DNA of 64,000 nucleotides from Variovorax sp. OAS795 (GCF_040546685.1 NZ_JBEPOH010000001.1:1426001-1490000); one strand, 5' to 3'; counted from the first letter of the stretch, positions 16,151-26,567 are shown. Program-made: numbers and translations. The notes: a model not told the origin generated them from the letters alone.

Positions 16151-17116
16151 ATGAAACTCAATCGCCGCACCCTCAGCATCGCACTCGCCGCCGCCTCCCT
16201 GGGCAGCCTCCTGCCCGCCACCGCGCTGGCGCAGAAGAAGATCGTGCTGGGCTTCAGCCAGGTCGGGGCCGAGAGCGAATGGCGCACCGCCAACACCGAG
16301 TCGATCAAGGCATCGGCCAAGGAAGCGGGCATCGAGCTCAAGTTCTCCGACGCGCAGCAGAAGCAGGAAAACCAGATCAAGGCGATCCGCTCCTTCATCG
16401 CCCAGAAGGTCGACGTGATCGCCTTCTCGCCGGTGGTGGAGTCGGGCTGGGAAACCGTGCTGCGCGAAGCCAAGGCCGCGAAGATCCCGGTGGTGCTGAC
16501 CGACCGCTCCGTCAACACCAAGGACGACTCGCTCTACGTGACCTTCATGGGTTCCGACTTCGTCGAGGAAGGCCGCAAGGCGGGCCGCTGGCTGGTCGAG
16601 AAGATGAAGGACCAGAAGGGCGAAGTCAACATCGTCGAGCTGCAGGGCACCGTGGGCTCGGCGCCCGCCATCGACCGCAAGAAGGGCTTCGAGGAAATCA
16701 TCAAGGCCGACCCCAAGTTCAAGATCGTGCGCTCGCAGACCGGCGACTTCACGCGCGCCAAGGGCAAGGAAGTGATGGAAGCCTTCCTGAAGGCCGACGG
16801 CAAGAAGATCAACGTGCTGTTCGCGCACAACGACGACATGGCCATCGGCGCCATCCAGGCCATCGAGGAAGCGGGCCTGAAGCCCGCGAAGGACATCACC
16901 ATCATCTCGATCGACGCCGTGAAGGGCGCCTTCGAAGCCATGATCGCCGGCAAGCTCAACGTGTCGGTGGAGTGCAGCCCGCTGCTCGGCCCCCAGCTGA
17001 TGAGCGCGGTGAAAGACATCAAGGCCGGCAAGACGCTGCCCAAGCGCATCGTGACCGAGGAGTCGATCTTCCCGATGGAAGTCGCCGCCAAGGAATTCCC
17101 GAATCGAAAGTATTGA
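16151..17116 (+). CDS. Sugar ABC transporter periplasmic binding protein (YtfQ-like)
   Basis: The 321-residue protein has a strong ribosome binding site (AAGAAGGAGA) and a Sec signal peptide cleaved after TALA. The mature start [20 protein letters not shown] and the segment [17 protein letters not shown] closely match what I recall of E. coli YtfQ, which binds galactofuranose. The [17 protein letters not shown] segment is typical of periplasmic binding protein family 1. Its matching ATPase and permeases (YtfR/YtfT/YjfF-like) are not next to it. The chvE-gguA-gguB cassette lies in between, so two transporters are interleaved in one operon. The true ligand may be L-arabinose or another furanose-forming sugar. 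Confidence 0.85.
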   Translation: MKLNRRTLSIALAAASLGSLLPATALAQKKIVLGFSQVGAESEWRTANTESIKASAKEAGIELKFSDAQQKQENQIKAIRSFIAQKVDVIAFSPVVESGWETVLREAKAAKIPVVLTDRSVNTKDDSLYVTFMGSDFVEEGRKAGRWLVEKMKDQKGEVNIVELQGTVGSAPAIDRKKGFEEIIKADPKFKIVRSQTGDFTRAKGKEVMEAFLKADGKKINVLFAHNDDMAIGAIQAIEEAGLKPAKDITIISIDAVKGAFEAMIAGKLNVSVECSPLLGPQLMSAVKDIKAGKTLPKRIVTEESIFPMEVAAKEFPNRKY

Positions 17117-17144
17117 GTTCTCCATCGAATCAACGGATCGCAAC

Positions 17145-18215
17145 ATGAAACGCAACTTCCTCAAGGCCTCGATCGCGGGCCTGGCTTTCGCCATCGTCGG
17201 CATCGCGCCGATCGCGCATGCGCAGGACAAGGGCCTGATCGCCATCTCCATGCCCACCAAGTCGTCGGCGCGCTGGATCGCCGACGGCGCCAACATGGTC
17301 AAGTACTTCAAGGAGAAGGGCTACAAGACCGACCTGCAGTACGCCGACGACGACATTCCGAACCAGCTCGCGCAGATCGAGAACATGGTGACCAAGGGCT
17401 CGAAGGTGCTGGTGATCGCGGCCATCGACGGCACCACGCTGTCCGACGTGCTGCAGAAGGCGGCCGACAAGGGCGTGAAGGTCATCGCCTACGACCGCCT
17501 CATCAAGGGCTCGAAGAACGTCGACTACTACGCCACCTTCGACAACTTCCAGGTCGGCGTGCTGCAGGCGCAGTCGATCGAGGCGGCGCTCGGCCTGAAG
17601 AGCGGCAAGGGCCCATTCAACATCGAGCTGTTCGGCGGCTCGCCCGACGACAACAACGCCTTCTTCTTCTACAACGGCGCCATGTCGGTGCTGGACCCGT
17701 ACATCAAGAGCGGCAAGCTGGTGGTGCGCAGCAAGCAGATGGGCATGGACAAGGTGGGCACGCTGCGCTGGGATGGCGCGGTGGCGCAGGCCCGCATGGA
17801 CAACCTGCTGTCGGCCTACTACACCAAGGACCGCGTCGACGCGGTGCTGTCGCCGTACGACGGCCTGTCGATCGGCATCCTGTCGTCGCTCAAGGGCGTG
17901 GGCTACGGCTCGGCCTCGCAGCCGATGCCGATCGTCTCGGGGCAGGATGCGGAGATTCCTTCGGTCAAGTCGATCCTGCGCAAGGAACAGACCTCGACCG
18001 TGTTCAAGGACACGCGTGAACTGGCCAAGGTCACGGTGGCAATGGCCGACGCGATGCTGTCGGGCAAGACGCCCGAGGTGAACGACACCAAGACCTACAA
18101 CAACGGCATCAAGGTGGTGCCGTCGTACCTGCTCAAGCCCGTGAGCGTGGACGGCGCCAACTGGAAGCAGGTGCTGGTCGACAGCGGCTACTACAAGGAA
18201 AGCCAGGTCAAGTGA
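17145..18215 (+). CDS. chvE: Multiple-monosaccharide ABC transporter binding protein ChvE
   Basis: The 356-residue protein has a signal peptide ending in PIAHA before QDKG. The mature N-terminus ([19 protein letters not shown]) and [18 protein letters not shown] are characteristic of ChvE, the periplasmic aldose receptor that binds arabinose, galactose, glucose and xylose. In Agrobacterium ChvE also presents sugars to the VirA sensor; no such sensor is visible here. It is followed directly by gguA and gguB, which form its transporter. The stop overlaps the gguA start (GTGA), so the genes are translationally coupled. Confidence 0.9.
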   Translation: MKRNFLKASIAGLAFAIVGIAPIAHAQDKGLIAISMPTKSSARWIADGANMVKYFKEKGYKTDLQYADDDIPNQLAQIENMVTKGSKVLVIAAIDGTTLSDVLQKAADKGVKVIAYDRLIKGSKNVDYYATFDNFQVGVLQAQSIEAALGLKSGKGPFNIELFGGSPDDNNAFFFYNGAMSVLDPYIKSGKLVVRSKQMGMDKVGTLRWDGAVAQARMDNLLSAYYTKDRVDAVLSPYDGLSIGILSSLKGVGYGSASQPMPIVSGQDAEIPSVKSILRKEQTSTVFKDTRELAKVTVAMADAMLSGKTPEVNDTKTYNNGIKVVPSYLLKPVSVDGANWKQVLVDSGYYKESQVK

Positions 18216-19780
18216 GCGTGGCAATGGCGGCAGCGGATTCACGCATCCTGGAGATGCGCGGCATCACCAAGACGTTTCCGGGCGTGAAGGCGCTCTCCGA
18301 CGTCAACCTGGCGGTGCGCGCGGGAGAGATCCACGCGGTGGTGGGCGAGAACGGCGCGGGCAAGTCGACGCTCATGAAGGTGCTGAGCGGCGTCTACCCA
18401 TGCGACTCTTACACCGGGGAGATCCACTTCGAGGGCGAGCTGCGCCGCTTCAGGAGCATTGCCGACAGCGAGAAGCTCGGCATCATCATCATCCACCAGG
18501 AGTTGGCGCTGGTGCCGCTCTTGTCCATTGCCGAGAACATCTTTCTCGGCAACGAGATTGCGCGCGGCGGCGTGATCGACTGGTTTGCCGCCTATGCGCG
18601 GACGCGCGAGCTGCTCGCCAAGGTGGGACTCAAGGAGCCGCCCACCACGCTGGTGACCGACCTGGGCGTGGGCAAGCAACAGCTGGTCGAGATTGCCAAG
18701 GCCTTGGCCAAGGACGTCAAGCTGCTGATCCTGGACGAGCCCACCGCGAGCCTCAACGAGAACGACAGCGATGCGCTGCTGATGCTGCTGCTCGAACTCA
18801 AGCGGCAAGGCATCGCGTCGATCCTGATCTCGCACAAGCTCAACGAGATAGCCAAGGTGGCCGACTCGATCACCGTGCTGCGCGACGGCGCCACGGTCGA
18901 GACGATGGACTGCCGCGGGCAGCCGATCAGCGAGGACCGCATCATCCGCGGCATGGTCGGCCGCGACATGGCGCACCGCTATCCGCAGCGCCATCCGAAG
19001 ATCGGCGAGACGGTGTTCGAGGTGCGCGACTGGCGCGTGCACCACGCGCTGCATGCCGACCGCGAGCAGATCAAGGGCGTGAACCTGCATGTGCGGCGCG
19101 GCGAGATCGTCGGCATCGCGGGCCTCATGGGCGCCGGACGCACCGAGCTCGCGATGAGCGTGTTCGGCAAGTCCTACGGCCAGCGCATCAGCGGCACGGT
19201 GCTGATGCACGGCCAGCCGGTGGACGTGGGCACGGTGCGAAAGGCCATCGACCAGGGCATCGCCTACGTGACCGAAGACCGCAAGGGCCTGGGGCTGGTA
19301 CTGGAAGAAGACATCCGCAAGAACGTGAGCCTGGCCAACCTGGAGGCGGTTTCCCATGCGATGGTGATCGACGACGCGCGCGAATTCAAGGTTGCGGTCG
19401 ATTACCGCAAGGCACTCAACATCCGCTCTTCGGGCGTGGAACAGCTGGTGGTCAACCTCTCGGGCGGCAACCAGCAGAAGGTGGTGCTGAGCAAATGGCT
19501 CTTCACCAAGCCCGAACTGTTGATTCTGGACGAACCCACGCGCGGCATCGACGTGGGCGCCAAGTACGAGATCTACACCATCATCGACCAGCTCGCGAGC
19601 GAGGGCAAAGGCATTCTCATGATTTCTTCCGAACTGCCGGAACTGCTCGGCATGTGCGACCGCATCTACGTGATGAACGAGGGCCGCTTCGTGGCCGAGT
19701 TTCCGGCGGCCGAGGCTTCGCAGGAGCGCATCATGCACGCCATCGTGAGCGCAGGGAGTTCCGTTCATGTCCCAGCCTGA
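18212..19780 (+). CDS. gguA: Sugar ABC transporter ATPase GguA (two ATP-binding domains)
   Basis: The 522-residue protein is a tandem-NBD sugar ATPase. The N-terminal half has Walker [20 protein letters not shown] and [10 protein letters not shown]. The C-terminal half has a degenerate Walker A region ([11 protein letters not shown]), the signature [15 protein letters not shown] and [19 protein letters not shown]. This is the MglA/XylG/GguA pattern. The GTG start at 18212 overlaps the chvE stop; an in-frame ATG at 18224 is a possible alternative. Its end overlaps gguB by 14 bases. It energises uptake of sugars delivered by ChvE. Confidence 0.9.
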   Translation: MSVAMAAADSRILEMRGITKTFPGVKALSDVNLAVRAGEIHAVVGENGAGKSTLMKVLSGVYPCDSYTGEIHFEGELRRFRSIADSEKLGIIIIHQELALVPLLSIAENIFLGNEIARGGVIDWFAAYARTRELLAKVGLKEPPTTLVTDLGVGKQQLVEIAKALAKDVKLLILDEPTASLNENDSDALLMLLLELKRQGIASILISHKLNEIAKVADSITVLRDGATVETMDCRGQPISEDRIIRGMVGRDMAHRYPQRHPKIGETVFEVRDWRVHHALHADREQIKGVNLHVRRGEIVGIAGLMGAGRTELAMSVFGKSYGQRISGTVLMHGQPVDVGTVRKAIDQGIAYVTEDRKGLGLVLEEDIRKNVSLANLEAVSHAMVIDDAREFKVAVDYRKALNIRSSGVEQLVVNLSGGNQQKVVLSKWLFTKPELLILDEPTRGIDVGAKYEIYTIIDQLASEGKGILMISSELPELLGMCDRIYVMNEGRFVAEFPAAEASQERIMHAIVSAGSSVHVPA

Positions 19781-20990
19781 AGTCAACGCGGTGAATGCCG
19801 CGGTCCCCATTGCAGAGGCTTCCCCGAAGCTGCACGCGGGCTTTCTGAAGAACAACCTGCGCGAGTACGGCATGCTGATCTCGCTGGTCGCAATCATGGT
19901 GCTGTTCCAGGTGCTGACCGACGGCACGCTGCTGCGTCCGCTCAACCTCACCAACCTTCTGCTGCAGAACAGCTACGTCGTCATCATGGCGCTGGGCATG
20001 CTGCTGGTCATCGTGGCGGGCCACATCGACCTGTCGGTGGGTTCGGTCTGCGGCTTCATCGGTGCGCTGGCGGCGGTGCTGATGGTCGAGTACGAATGGC
20101 ACTTCGTGCCCACGGCCATCATCAGCATCGCAGCGGGTGCGGTCATCGGCGCGGCGCAGGGCTGGTTCGTCGCGTTCCGCAAGATCCCTTCGTTCATCGT
20201 CACGCTCGCGGGCATGCTGGTGTTCAAGGGGCTCACGCTCGCGCTGCTGGCGGGGCAATCGGTGGGGCCGTTCCCGGTCGAGTTCCAGCGGCTGAGCTCG
20301 GGCTTCATTCCCGATCCGCTGGGCGGTCTCGACGCCGGTGGGCTGCGCATCACTTCGCTGGTGGTCGGCGCACTGGCCGCGGCGGCGCTGGTGTTCTTCA
20401 AGCTGCGCGGCCGGGCCAAGCTCGCGGCGCACGGGATGGAGACCGAGCCCTATGCGTTCTTCCTCGTGAAGAACCTGTTCTTCGCGGCCATCATCCTTTT
20501 CTTCAGCTACCTGCTCTCGACCTACAAGGGCCTGCCCAACGTGCTGGTGGTGATGGCGGTGCTGATCGTGGTGTACGACTTCGTCACCAACCGCACCACC
20601 ATCGGCCGGCGCATCTATGCGCTGGGCGGCAACGAGAAGGCCGCGCGGCTGTCGGGCGTGAAGACGCAGCGGCTCGCGTTCCTGACCTTCGTGAACATGG
20701 GCGCGCTGGCCGCGCTCGCGGGCCTGGTGTTCGCGGCACGGCTCAACACGGCCACGCCCAAGGCGGGCCTGGGCTTCGAGCTCGACGTGATCGCGGCCTG
20801 CTTCATCGGCGGCGCCTCGGCCTCGGGCGGCGTGGGCCGCGTGATGGGCGCGGTGATCGGCGCCTTCATCATGGGCGTGATGAACAACGGTATGTCGATC
20901 CTGGGCATCGGCATCGACTACCAGCAGGTCATCAAGGGCCTGGTTCTGTTGGCCGCGGTGTTCATCGACGTCTACAACAAGAACAAGTAA
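19767..20990 (+). CDS. gguB: Sugar ABC transporter permease GguB
   Basis: The 407-residue, strongly hydrophobic protein has about ten membrane segments and the BPD_transp_2 motif [13 protein letters not shown]. It is longer than ribose-type permeases (~320), as expected for GguB/XylH/MmsB. The gene overlaps gguA by 14 bases and is followed 4 bases later by the second transporter's ATPase. With ChvE and GguA it forms a complete inner-membrane importer for aldoses. Confidence 0.9.
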   Translation: MSQPEVNAVNAAVPIAEASPKLHAGFLKNNLREYGMLISLVAIMVLFQVLTDGTLLRPLNLTNLLLQNSYVVIMALGMLLVIVAGHIDLSVGSVCGFIGALAAVLMVEYEWHFVPTAIISIAAGAVIGAAQGWFVAFRKIPSFIVTLAGMLVFKGLTLALLAGQSVGPFPVEFQRLSSGFIPDPLGGLDAGGLRITSLVVGALAAAALVFFKLRGRAKLAAHGMETEPYAFFLVKNLFFAAIILFFSYLLSTYKGLPNVLVVMAVLIVVYDFVTNRTTIGRRIYALGGNEKAARLSGVKTQRLAFLTFVNMGALAALAGLVFAARLNTATPKAGLGFELDVIAACFIGGASASGGVGRVMGAVIGAFIMGVMNNGMSILGIGIDYQQVIKGLVLLAAVFIDVYNKNK

Positions 20991-20994
20991 GCGC

Positions 20995-22515
20995 ATGAGC
21001 CAGAGCAGCATCAGCCCCGTGCTCGAACTGCGGGGCATCCACAAGCAGTTCGGCGGCATTCCGGTGCTGCGCGACGTGCAGCTGCGGCTCTACCCGGGCG
21101 AGATCCATGCGCTCATGGGGCAGAACGGCGCGGGCAAGTCCACGCTCATCAAGGTGCTCACGGGCGTGCTGCCGTCGAGCGGCGGCGAGACACGGCTGGA
21201 CGGGCAGGCCATTCACCCGGCCTCGCCACTCGACGCGCAGAAGCTGGGCATCAGCACGGTCTACCAGGAGGTCAACCTGTGCCCGAACCTCTCGGTGGCC
21301 GAGAACGTCTTTGCCGGCCGCTATCCGCGCTGCGGCGCGGCGCAGGGATTCCGCATCGACTGGACGGCGGTGAATCGCCGGGCGGCCGAATTGCTGGCGC
21401 GCATCGGGCTGGACATCGACGTGACACGGCTTTTGTCCAGCTACTCGGTCGCGGTGCAGCAGCTGGTCGCGATCGCGCGTGCGCTCGGCGTGTCGTCCAA
21501 GGTGCTGATCCTCGACGAGCCGACTTCGAGCCTGGACGACGACGAAGTGGAGAAGCTGTTCGAAGTGCTGCGCCGCCTGCGCGGCGAAGGGCTCGCAATC
21601 GTCTTCGTGACGCATTTCCTGAACCAGATGTATGCGGTGTCGGACCGGATCACCGTGCTTCGCAACGGCCAATGGGTCGGCGAATGGAAGGCCGCGGACC
21701 TCGGGCCGCAGGCGCTGATCGCAGCGATGCTCGGGCGCGAGTTGGCCGCCCAGTCGGCACGTCCCGCGGCGCTGCCCGCGTTCGATGAAACCGCGACCGC
21801 CTTGCTGCAGACCGAAGGGCTGGGCCAGGCGGGGCAGTTGCAGGCGACCGACCTGCGCGTACGTGCCGGCGAGGTCGTCGGCATCGCCGGGCTGCTCGGC
21901 GCGGGGCGCACCGAGTTGGCACGCCTGCTGTTCGGCCTTGAATCGCCCGACCGCGGCGTGCTCAAGATCGACGGCCGGGCCGTCAGCTTCTCCAATCCGG
22001 CCGATGCGATCCGCGAAGGACTCGCACTCTGCCCCGAAGAGCGAAAGACCGATGGCATCGTGGCCGAGCTCTCGGTGCGCGAGAACATCGCGCTGGCCCT
22101 GCAGGCGCGCCTCGGCACGCGCAAGTTTCTCTCCCACGCCGAGCAGACCACGATGGCCGAGCGCTTCGTCGCATCGCTGGGCATCAAGACCGCGAGCGTG
22201 GAAACACCGATCGGCCTGCTGTCGGGCGGCAACCAGCAGAAGGCCATGATCGCGCGCTGGCTCGCGACCGAGCCGCGCCTGTTGATCCTCGATGAGCCGA
22301 CGCGCGGCATCGACGTGGCGGCCAAGCAGGAAATCATGGAAGAAATCCTGCGGCTCGCACGCGCGGGCATGGCGGTGGTCTTCATCTCCTCGGAAATCAG
22401 CGAAGTGGTGCGCGTGGCGCACCGCATTGTGGTGCTGCGCGATCGCAGGAAGGTGGGCGAGCTGCCGGGCGGCGCGACCGAGGACGAGGTCTACGAAATG
22501 ATTGCAGCAGCATGA
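20995..22515 (+). CDS. Sugar ABC transporter ATPase (YtfR-like, two ATP-binding domains)
   Basis: The 506-residue tandem-NBD ATPase has Walker A GQNGAGKST, EVNLCPNLSVAENVF and LILDEPTSSLD in the first half, and [31 protein letters not shown] and [16 protein letters not shown] in the second. The EVNLCPNLSVAEN segment is what I associate with YtfR. Together with the YtfQ-like binding protein upstream and the two permeases downstream it forms the second transporter of the cluster. A REP-bearing spacer of about 180 bases separates it from the permease genes. Confidence 0.87.
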   Translation: MSQSSISPVLELRGIHKQFGGIPVLRDVQLRLYPGEIHALMGQNGAGKSTLIKVLTGVLPSSGGETRLDGQAIHPASPLDAQKLGISTVYQEVNLCPNLSVAENVFAGRYPRCGAAQGFRIDWTAVNRRAAELLARIGLDIDVTRLLSSYSVAVQQLVAIARALGVSSKVLILDEPTSSLDDDEVEKLFEVLRRLRGEGLAIVFVTHFLNQMYAVSDRITVLRNGQWVGEWKAADLGPQALIAAMLGRELAAQSARPAALPAFDETATALLQTEGLGQAGQLQATDLRVRAGEVVGIAGLLGAGRTELARLLFGLESPDRGVLKIDGRAVSFSNPADAIREGLALCPEERKTDGIVAELSVRENIALALQARLGTRKFLSHAEQTTMAERFVASLGIKTASVETPIGLLSGGNQQKAMIARWLATEPRLLILDEPTRGIDVAAKQEIMEEILRLARAGMAVVFISSEISEVVRVAHRIVVLRDRRKVGELPGGATEDEVYEMIAAA

Positions 22516-22539
22516 CGCACGCGCTGTCCCCGTGTTGTT

Positions 22540-22652
22540 CCCTCTCCCGCTTGTGGGAGAGGGCTAGGGTGAGGGCAGAGGCCTTCGACAAGCCACAGGC
22601 CTTTGCGTCGGCCGCACCCTCACCCCAACCCTCTCCCGAAAGCGGGAGAGGG
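22540..22652. repeat. Pair of inverted REP palindromes (BIME-like) in the ytfR-ytfT spacer
   Basis: Two palindromes with stem CCCTCTCCC/GGGAGAGGG sit at 22540-22563 and 22629-22652. The first is followed by CTAGGGTGAGGG and the second preceded by the near complement CCCTCACCCCAA, so they face each other as an inverted pair about 65 bases apart. A third copy lies in the yjfF coding region. Such pairs are mobilised in trans by REP-associated transposases in other bacteria. They could also shape mRNA stability between the two halves of the operon. Confidence 0.8.
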
Positions 22653-22696
22653 AGCAAGACCGATGCGTTGCGCTGTGTTCGATGGAGCCGCCTGAC

Positions 22697-23743
22697 ATGA
22701 CCAATGCCAGAAAACTTCTGGGCGGTGCGATGAGCCATCGCCTCGCCTGGCCCATCGTCACATTGCTGCTCCTGCTCGGCGTCAACACCGCCTTCAACGC
22801 CAGCTTCCTGCACCTCGAATGGCGGGACGGCCACCTGTACGGCAGCCTGATCGACATCGTGAATCGCGCGGCGCCGCTGGTGCTGGTGTCGCTCGGCATG
22901 ACGCTGGTCATCGCCACGCGCGGCATCGACATCTCGGTGGGCGCGGTGGTGGCCATTGCGGCGGCGCTGGCGGCGTGGATGATCGGCGGTTCGGTGGCAA
23001 GCGACGTGAGCCGCTTTCCGATGTGGCTCGCAATCGTCGCGGCCCTGGGCATCGCGCTCCTGTGCGGGCTCTGGAACGGCATGCTGGTCGCCAAGGTCGG
23101 CATGCAGCCGATCATCGCGACGCTGATCCTCATGGTGGCGGGCCGCGGCATCGCGCAGCTGATCGCCGACGGGCAGATCATCACGATCTACTACAAGCCG
23201 TTTTTCTTTCTCGGCAGCGGCTACCTGCTCGGGCTGCCGTTCTCGCTCTTCATCGTGGCGGCGGTGTTCGTGCTGCTGTACCTGGCCATCACGCGCACGG
23301 CGCTGGGGCTGTTCATCCAGGCGGTGGGCATCAACCCGACCGCGGCGCGCGTGGCCGGCGTGCAGGCGCGGCGCCTCATCGTCGGCGCCTATGCGTTCTG
23401 CGGCGTCTGCGCGGGCATCGCGGGCCTCTTGATCAGCTCCAACGTCAAGAGCGCGGACGGCAACAATGCGGGCCAGCTGCTCGAACTCGACGCGATCCTT
23501 GCGGTGACGCTGGGGGGCACGGCGCTCACCGGCGGGCGCTTCAGCCTCATGGGCAGCGTGATCGGCGCGCTCATCATCCAGACGCTGACCTATGCCATCT
23601 ATTCGCTGGGCGTGCCGCCGGAGATCAACCTGGTCGTGAAGGCGGTGGTGGTGTTCGCGGTGATGCTGCTGCAGTCGCCGGAGTTCAGGGCTGAAGTGCG
23701 GGCATTGGTGCAGCGGCCGGTGCATGAAGGGGAACGGGCATGA
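22697..23743 (+). CDS. Sugar ABC transporter permease (YtfT-like)
   Basis: The frame opens at 22682, but the ATG at 22697 (MTNARKLLGG) has GGAG ten bases upstream and is preferred; it gives 348 residues. About nine or ten hydrophobic segments and the motif TRGIDISVGAVVAIAAALAA mark it as a BPD_transp_2 sugar permease. The TLGGTALTGGRFSLMGSVIG loop is typical. It is one half of the heteromeric membrane channel of the second transporter, the other half being the following gene, whose start overlaps its stop (ATGA). Confidence 0.87.
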   Translation: MTNARKLLGGAMSHRLAWPIVTLLLLLGVNTAFNASFLHLEWRDGHLYGSLIDIVNRAAPLVLVSLGMTLVIATRGIDISVGAVVAIAAALAAWMIGGSVASDVSRFPMWLAIVAALGIALLCGLWNGMLVAKVGMQPIIATLILMVAGRGIAQLIADGQIITIYYKPFFFLGSGYLLGLPFSLFIVAAVFVLLYLAITRTALGLFIQAVGINPTAARVAGVQARRLIVGAYAFCGVCAGIAGLLISSNVKSADGNNAGQLLELDAILAVTLGGTALTGGRFSLMGSVIGALIIQTLTYAIYSLGVPPEINLVVKAVVVFAVMLLQSPEFRAEVRALVQRPVHEGERA

Positions 23744-24768
23744 GCGCGGTGATCGAGACGGCACCCTCGCCCCAACCCTCTCCCGCGCGCGGGAGAGGGG
23801 GCAAGACGGGGATCAATCCCAAGTACTTGCCATTGACTGCGACCATCTCGCTGTTCATGCTGATGGCCACGCTGGGCTCGGTGTTCTACGACGGCTTCTT
23901 CTCGGCGCAGGTGTTTCTCAACCTGCTGATCGACAACGCGTTCCTGATCGTCGTTGCCGTGGGCATGACCTTCGTGATCCTTTCGGGCGGCATCGACCTC
24001 TCGGTGGGTTCGGTGATCGCGCTCACCACGATGGTATCGGCCTCGCTGGTCGAGAAGCACGGCTGGAGCCCCGCGGTGGTGATTCCGCTGGTACTTGCCA
24101 TGGGCACGGCCTTCGGCGCGTTCATGGGCCTGCTCATCGAGCGCTTCAGGCTGCAGCCCTTCATCGTCACGCTGGCGGGCATGTTCCTGGCACGCGGGCT
24201 CTGCTACCTGATCAGCATCGATTCGATCAGCATCACCAACGCGTTCTATTCCGAGGTCTCGCAGATCCGCATTCCGATGTGGGGCGAGGCGTCGCTGTCG
24301 ATCAGCGCGGTGATCGCGATCGTGGTGCTGCTCGCGGCGGTGTTCATTGCGCACTGCACGCCCTTCGGCCGCGCGGTGTATGCCATTGGCGGCAGCGAGC
24401 ATTCGGCCATGCTGATGGGCCTGCCGGTGCGCCGCACGCTCGTGGGCGTGTACACGCTGTCGGGCTTCTGCTCGGCGCTGGCGGGCGTGATCTTCACGTT
24501 CTACATGCTCTCGGGCTACGGCCTGCATGCCCTGGGGCTGGAGCTCGACGCCATTGCGGCGGTGGTGATCGGCGGCACGCTGCTCACGGGTGGCGTGGGC
24601 TACGTGGCGGGCACCCTGTTCGGCGTGCTGATGCTCGGGATCATCCAGACCCTGATTTCCTTCGACGGCACGCTGAGCTCGTGGTGGACCCGCATCGTCG
24701 TGGGCGCGCTGCTCTTCGTGTTCTGCCTGCTGCAGCGCTTCTTCACGTCGCGCGCGCCGCGGCGCTGA
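23740..24768 (+). CDS. Sugar ABC transporter permease (YjfF-like) with a REP-encoded N-terminus
   Basis: The 342-residue permease has [17 protein letters not shown] and GGTLLTGGVGYVAGTLFG. The first ~25 residues are odd: MSAVIETAPSPQPSPARGRG, then GKTG, before the first membrane segment (LPLTATISLFMLMATLGSVF). This Pro/Ser/Arg/Gly tract is the translation of a REP palindrome, so a repeat has inserted in frame into the cytosolic N-terminus. The start is fixed by the four-base overlap with the previous gene. The rest of the protein is normal, so function is probably kept. Confidence 0.87.
   Translation: MSAVIETAPSPQPSPARGRGGKTGINPKYLPLTATISLFMLMATLGSVFYDGFFSAQVFLNLLIDNAFLIVVAVGMTFVILSGGIDLSVGSVIALTTMVSASLVEKHGWSPAVVIPLVLAMGTAFGAFMGLLIERFRLQPFIVTLAGMFLARGLCYLISIDSISITNAFYSEVSQIRIPMWGEASLSISAVIAIVVLLAAVFIAHCTPFGRAVYAIGGSEHSAMLMGLPVRRTLVGVYTLSGFCSALAGVIFTFYMLSGYGLHALGLELDAIAAVVIGGTLLTGGVGYVAGTLFGVLMLGIIQTLISFDGTLSSWWTRIVVGALLFVFCLLQRFFTSRAPRR
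23764..23807. repeat. REP palindrome inside the yjfF coding sequence
   Basis: The hairpin CCCTCTCCC-GCGCGC-GGGAGAGGG lies at 23776-23799, with the same left flank (CCCTCGCCCCAA) and right flank (GGGCAAGAC) as the copy at 22618-22660. It starts eight codons into the gene and adds no stop or frameshift. Confidence 0.85.
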
Positions 24769-24809
24769 CCTCGCTTTTTTCTCTCTCTTTCGTTTTTCAG
24801 GACACCCGC

Positions 24810-26561
24810 ATGCCGGACGACATTCCCAAGAAGAAGCTTCGCTCGACCGAATGGTTCGGTTCGGCCGACAAGAACGGCTTCATGTACCGCAGCTGGATGA
24901 AGAACCAGGGCATCCCGGACCACGAGTTCGACGGCCGCCCGATCATCGGCATCTGCAACACCTGGTCGGAACTCACGCCCTGCAATGCGCACTTCCGCAA
25001 GATTGCGGAACATGTGAAGCGCGGCATCTCGGAGGCGGGCGGCTTTCCGGTCGAGTTTCCGGTGTTCTCCAACGGCGAATCGAACCTGCGGCCCACCGCG
25101 ATGCTCACGCGCAACCTCGCGAGCATGGACGTGGAGGAAGCCATCCGCGGCAACCCGGTCGATGCAGTGGTGCTGCTCACGGGCTGCGACAAGACCACGC
25201 CCGCGCTCTTGATGGGCGCTGCGAGCTGCGACATCCCGGCCATCGTGGTCACCGGCGGACCGATGCTCAACGGCAAGCTCGACGGCAAGGACATCGGCTC
25301 CGGCACGGCCGTGTGGCAGCTGCACGAATCGCTCAAGGCCGGCGAGATCAACCTGCACCAGTTCCTTTCGGCCGAAGGCGGCATGTCGCGGTCGGCCGGT
25401 ACCTGCAACACCATGGGCACGGCTTCGACCATGGCCTGCATGGCCGAGGCGCTGGGCACATCGCTGCCGCACAACGCAGCCATTCCGGCCGTCGATGCGC
25501 GGCGCTACGTGCTCGCGCAGATGTCGGGCATGCGTGCGGTCGAGATGGCGAAGGAAGGGCTCACGCTGTCGAAGATCCTCACGCGCGAGGCTTTCGAGAA
25601 CGCGATTCGCGTCAATGCGGCCATCGGCGGTTCGACCAATGCAGTGATCCACCTGAAGGCGATTGCCGGACGCATCGGCGTTGACCTGGAGCTGGAAGAC
25701 TGGACCCGCATCGGCAGCAACACGCCGACCATCGTCGACCTGCTGCCCTCGGGCCGCTTCCTGATGGAAGAGTTTTATTACGCGGGCGGGCTGCCGGCCG
25801 TGCTGCGGCGCCTGGGCGAGAACGGGTTGTTGCCGCACCCGGGCGCGCTCACCGTCAACGGGCAATCGATCTGGGACAACGTGCGCGAGGCGCCGAGCCT
25901 CAACGACGAAGTGATCCGCCCGCTCGACAAGCCGCTGATCGCCGACGGCGGCATCCGCATTTTGCGCGGCAATCTCTCGCCGCGCGGCGCGGTGCTCAAG
26001 CCCTCCGCGGCTTCGCCCGAACTGCTGAAGCACCGCGGGCGGGCCGTGGTGTTCGAGAACCTGGAGCACTACAAGGCGCGCATCGTCGATGAAAGCCTCG
26101 AGATCGATGCCAGCTCGGTGATGGTGATGAAGAACTGCGGCCCGAAGGGCTACCCCGGCATGGCCGAGGTCGGCAACATGGGCCTGCCGCCCAAGCTGCT
26201 GCGGCAGGGCGTGAAGGACATGGTGCGCATCTCGGATGCGCGCATGAGCGGCACGGCCTACGGCACGGTGGTGCTGCACGTCGCGCCCGAGGCGGCCGAT
26301 GGCGGCCCGCTGGCGGCGGTGCGCGACGGCGACTGGATCGAACTCGACTGCGATGCGGGGCGCCTGCACCTGGACATCAGCGACGAAGAGCTGGCGGCGC
26401 GCCTGGCTGCGCTCACCAGCACCGACGCACAGCCGATGAGCACGCGCGGCGGCGGCTACCAGAAGCTCTATGTCAACCACGTGCTGCAGGCCGACGAAGG
26501 CTGCGACTTCGACTTTCTGGTGGGCTGCAGAGGCTCCGCCGTTCCCCGCCATTCACACTGA
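24810..26561 (+). CDS. IlvD/Edd-family sugar acid dehydratase, probable L-arabinonate dehydratase
   Basis: The ATG at 24810 gives 583 residues; the long open frame to the left is only read-through. Cysteines C58 (LTPCNAH), C126 (TGCDKTTPA) and C199 (SAGTCNTMGT) sit where the [2Fe-2S] ligands lie in the characterised rhizobial L-arabinonate dehydratase (one residue off, from memory). K128 matches the carbamylated lysine. The enzyme removes water from an aldonic acid to give a 2-keto-3-deoxy acid. The next gene starts 7 bases on and is the expected following enzyme. L-arabinonate is the favoured substrate; D-xylonate or D-fuconate are alternatives. Confidence 0.88.
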   Translation: MPDDIPKKKLRSTEWFGSADKNGFMYRSWMKNQGIPDHEFDGRPIIGICNTWSELTPCNAHFRKIAEHVKRGISEAGGFPVEFPVFSNGESNLRPTAMLTRNLASMDVEEAIRGNPVDAVVLLTGCDKTTPALLMGAASCDIPAIVVTGGPMLNGKLDGKDIGSGTAVWQLHESLKAGEINLHQFLSAEGGMSRSAGTCNTMGTASTMACMAEALGTSLPHNAAIPAVDARRYVLAQMSGMRAVEMAKEGLTLSKILTREAFENAIRVNAAIGGSTNAVIHLKAIAGRIGVDLELEDWTRIGSNTPTIVDLLPSGRFLMEEFYYAGGLPAVLRRLGENGLLPHPGALTVNGQSIWDNVREAPSLNDEVIRPLDKPLIADGGIRILRGNLSPRGAVLKPSAASPELLKHRGRAVVFENLEHYKARIVDESLEIDASSVMVMKNCGPKGYPGMAEVGNMGLPPKLLRQGVKDMVRISDARMSGTAYGTVVLHVAPEAADGGPLAAVRDGDWIELDCDAGRLHLDISDEELAARLAALTSTDAQPMSTRGGGYQKLYVNHVLQADEGCDFDFLVGCRGSAVPRHSH

Positions 26562-26567
26562 TCCAAC

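Noticed and set aside
14597-17311. 904-codon reverse-strand frame opposite the aldehyde dehydrogenase and binding-protein genes
   Set aside because: It is a shadow of two well-supported genes, with biased composition and no motif.
22540-22652. Reading the palindromes between the transporter genes as transcription terminators
   Set aside because: The stems lack T runs and occur again in coding sequence with conserved flanks, so they are REP elements.
23724-24809. Upstream extension of the dehydratase frame
   Set aside because: It overlaps the YjfF-like permease in another frame; the dehydratase motifs begin only after the ATG at 24810.
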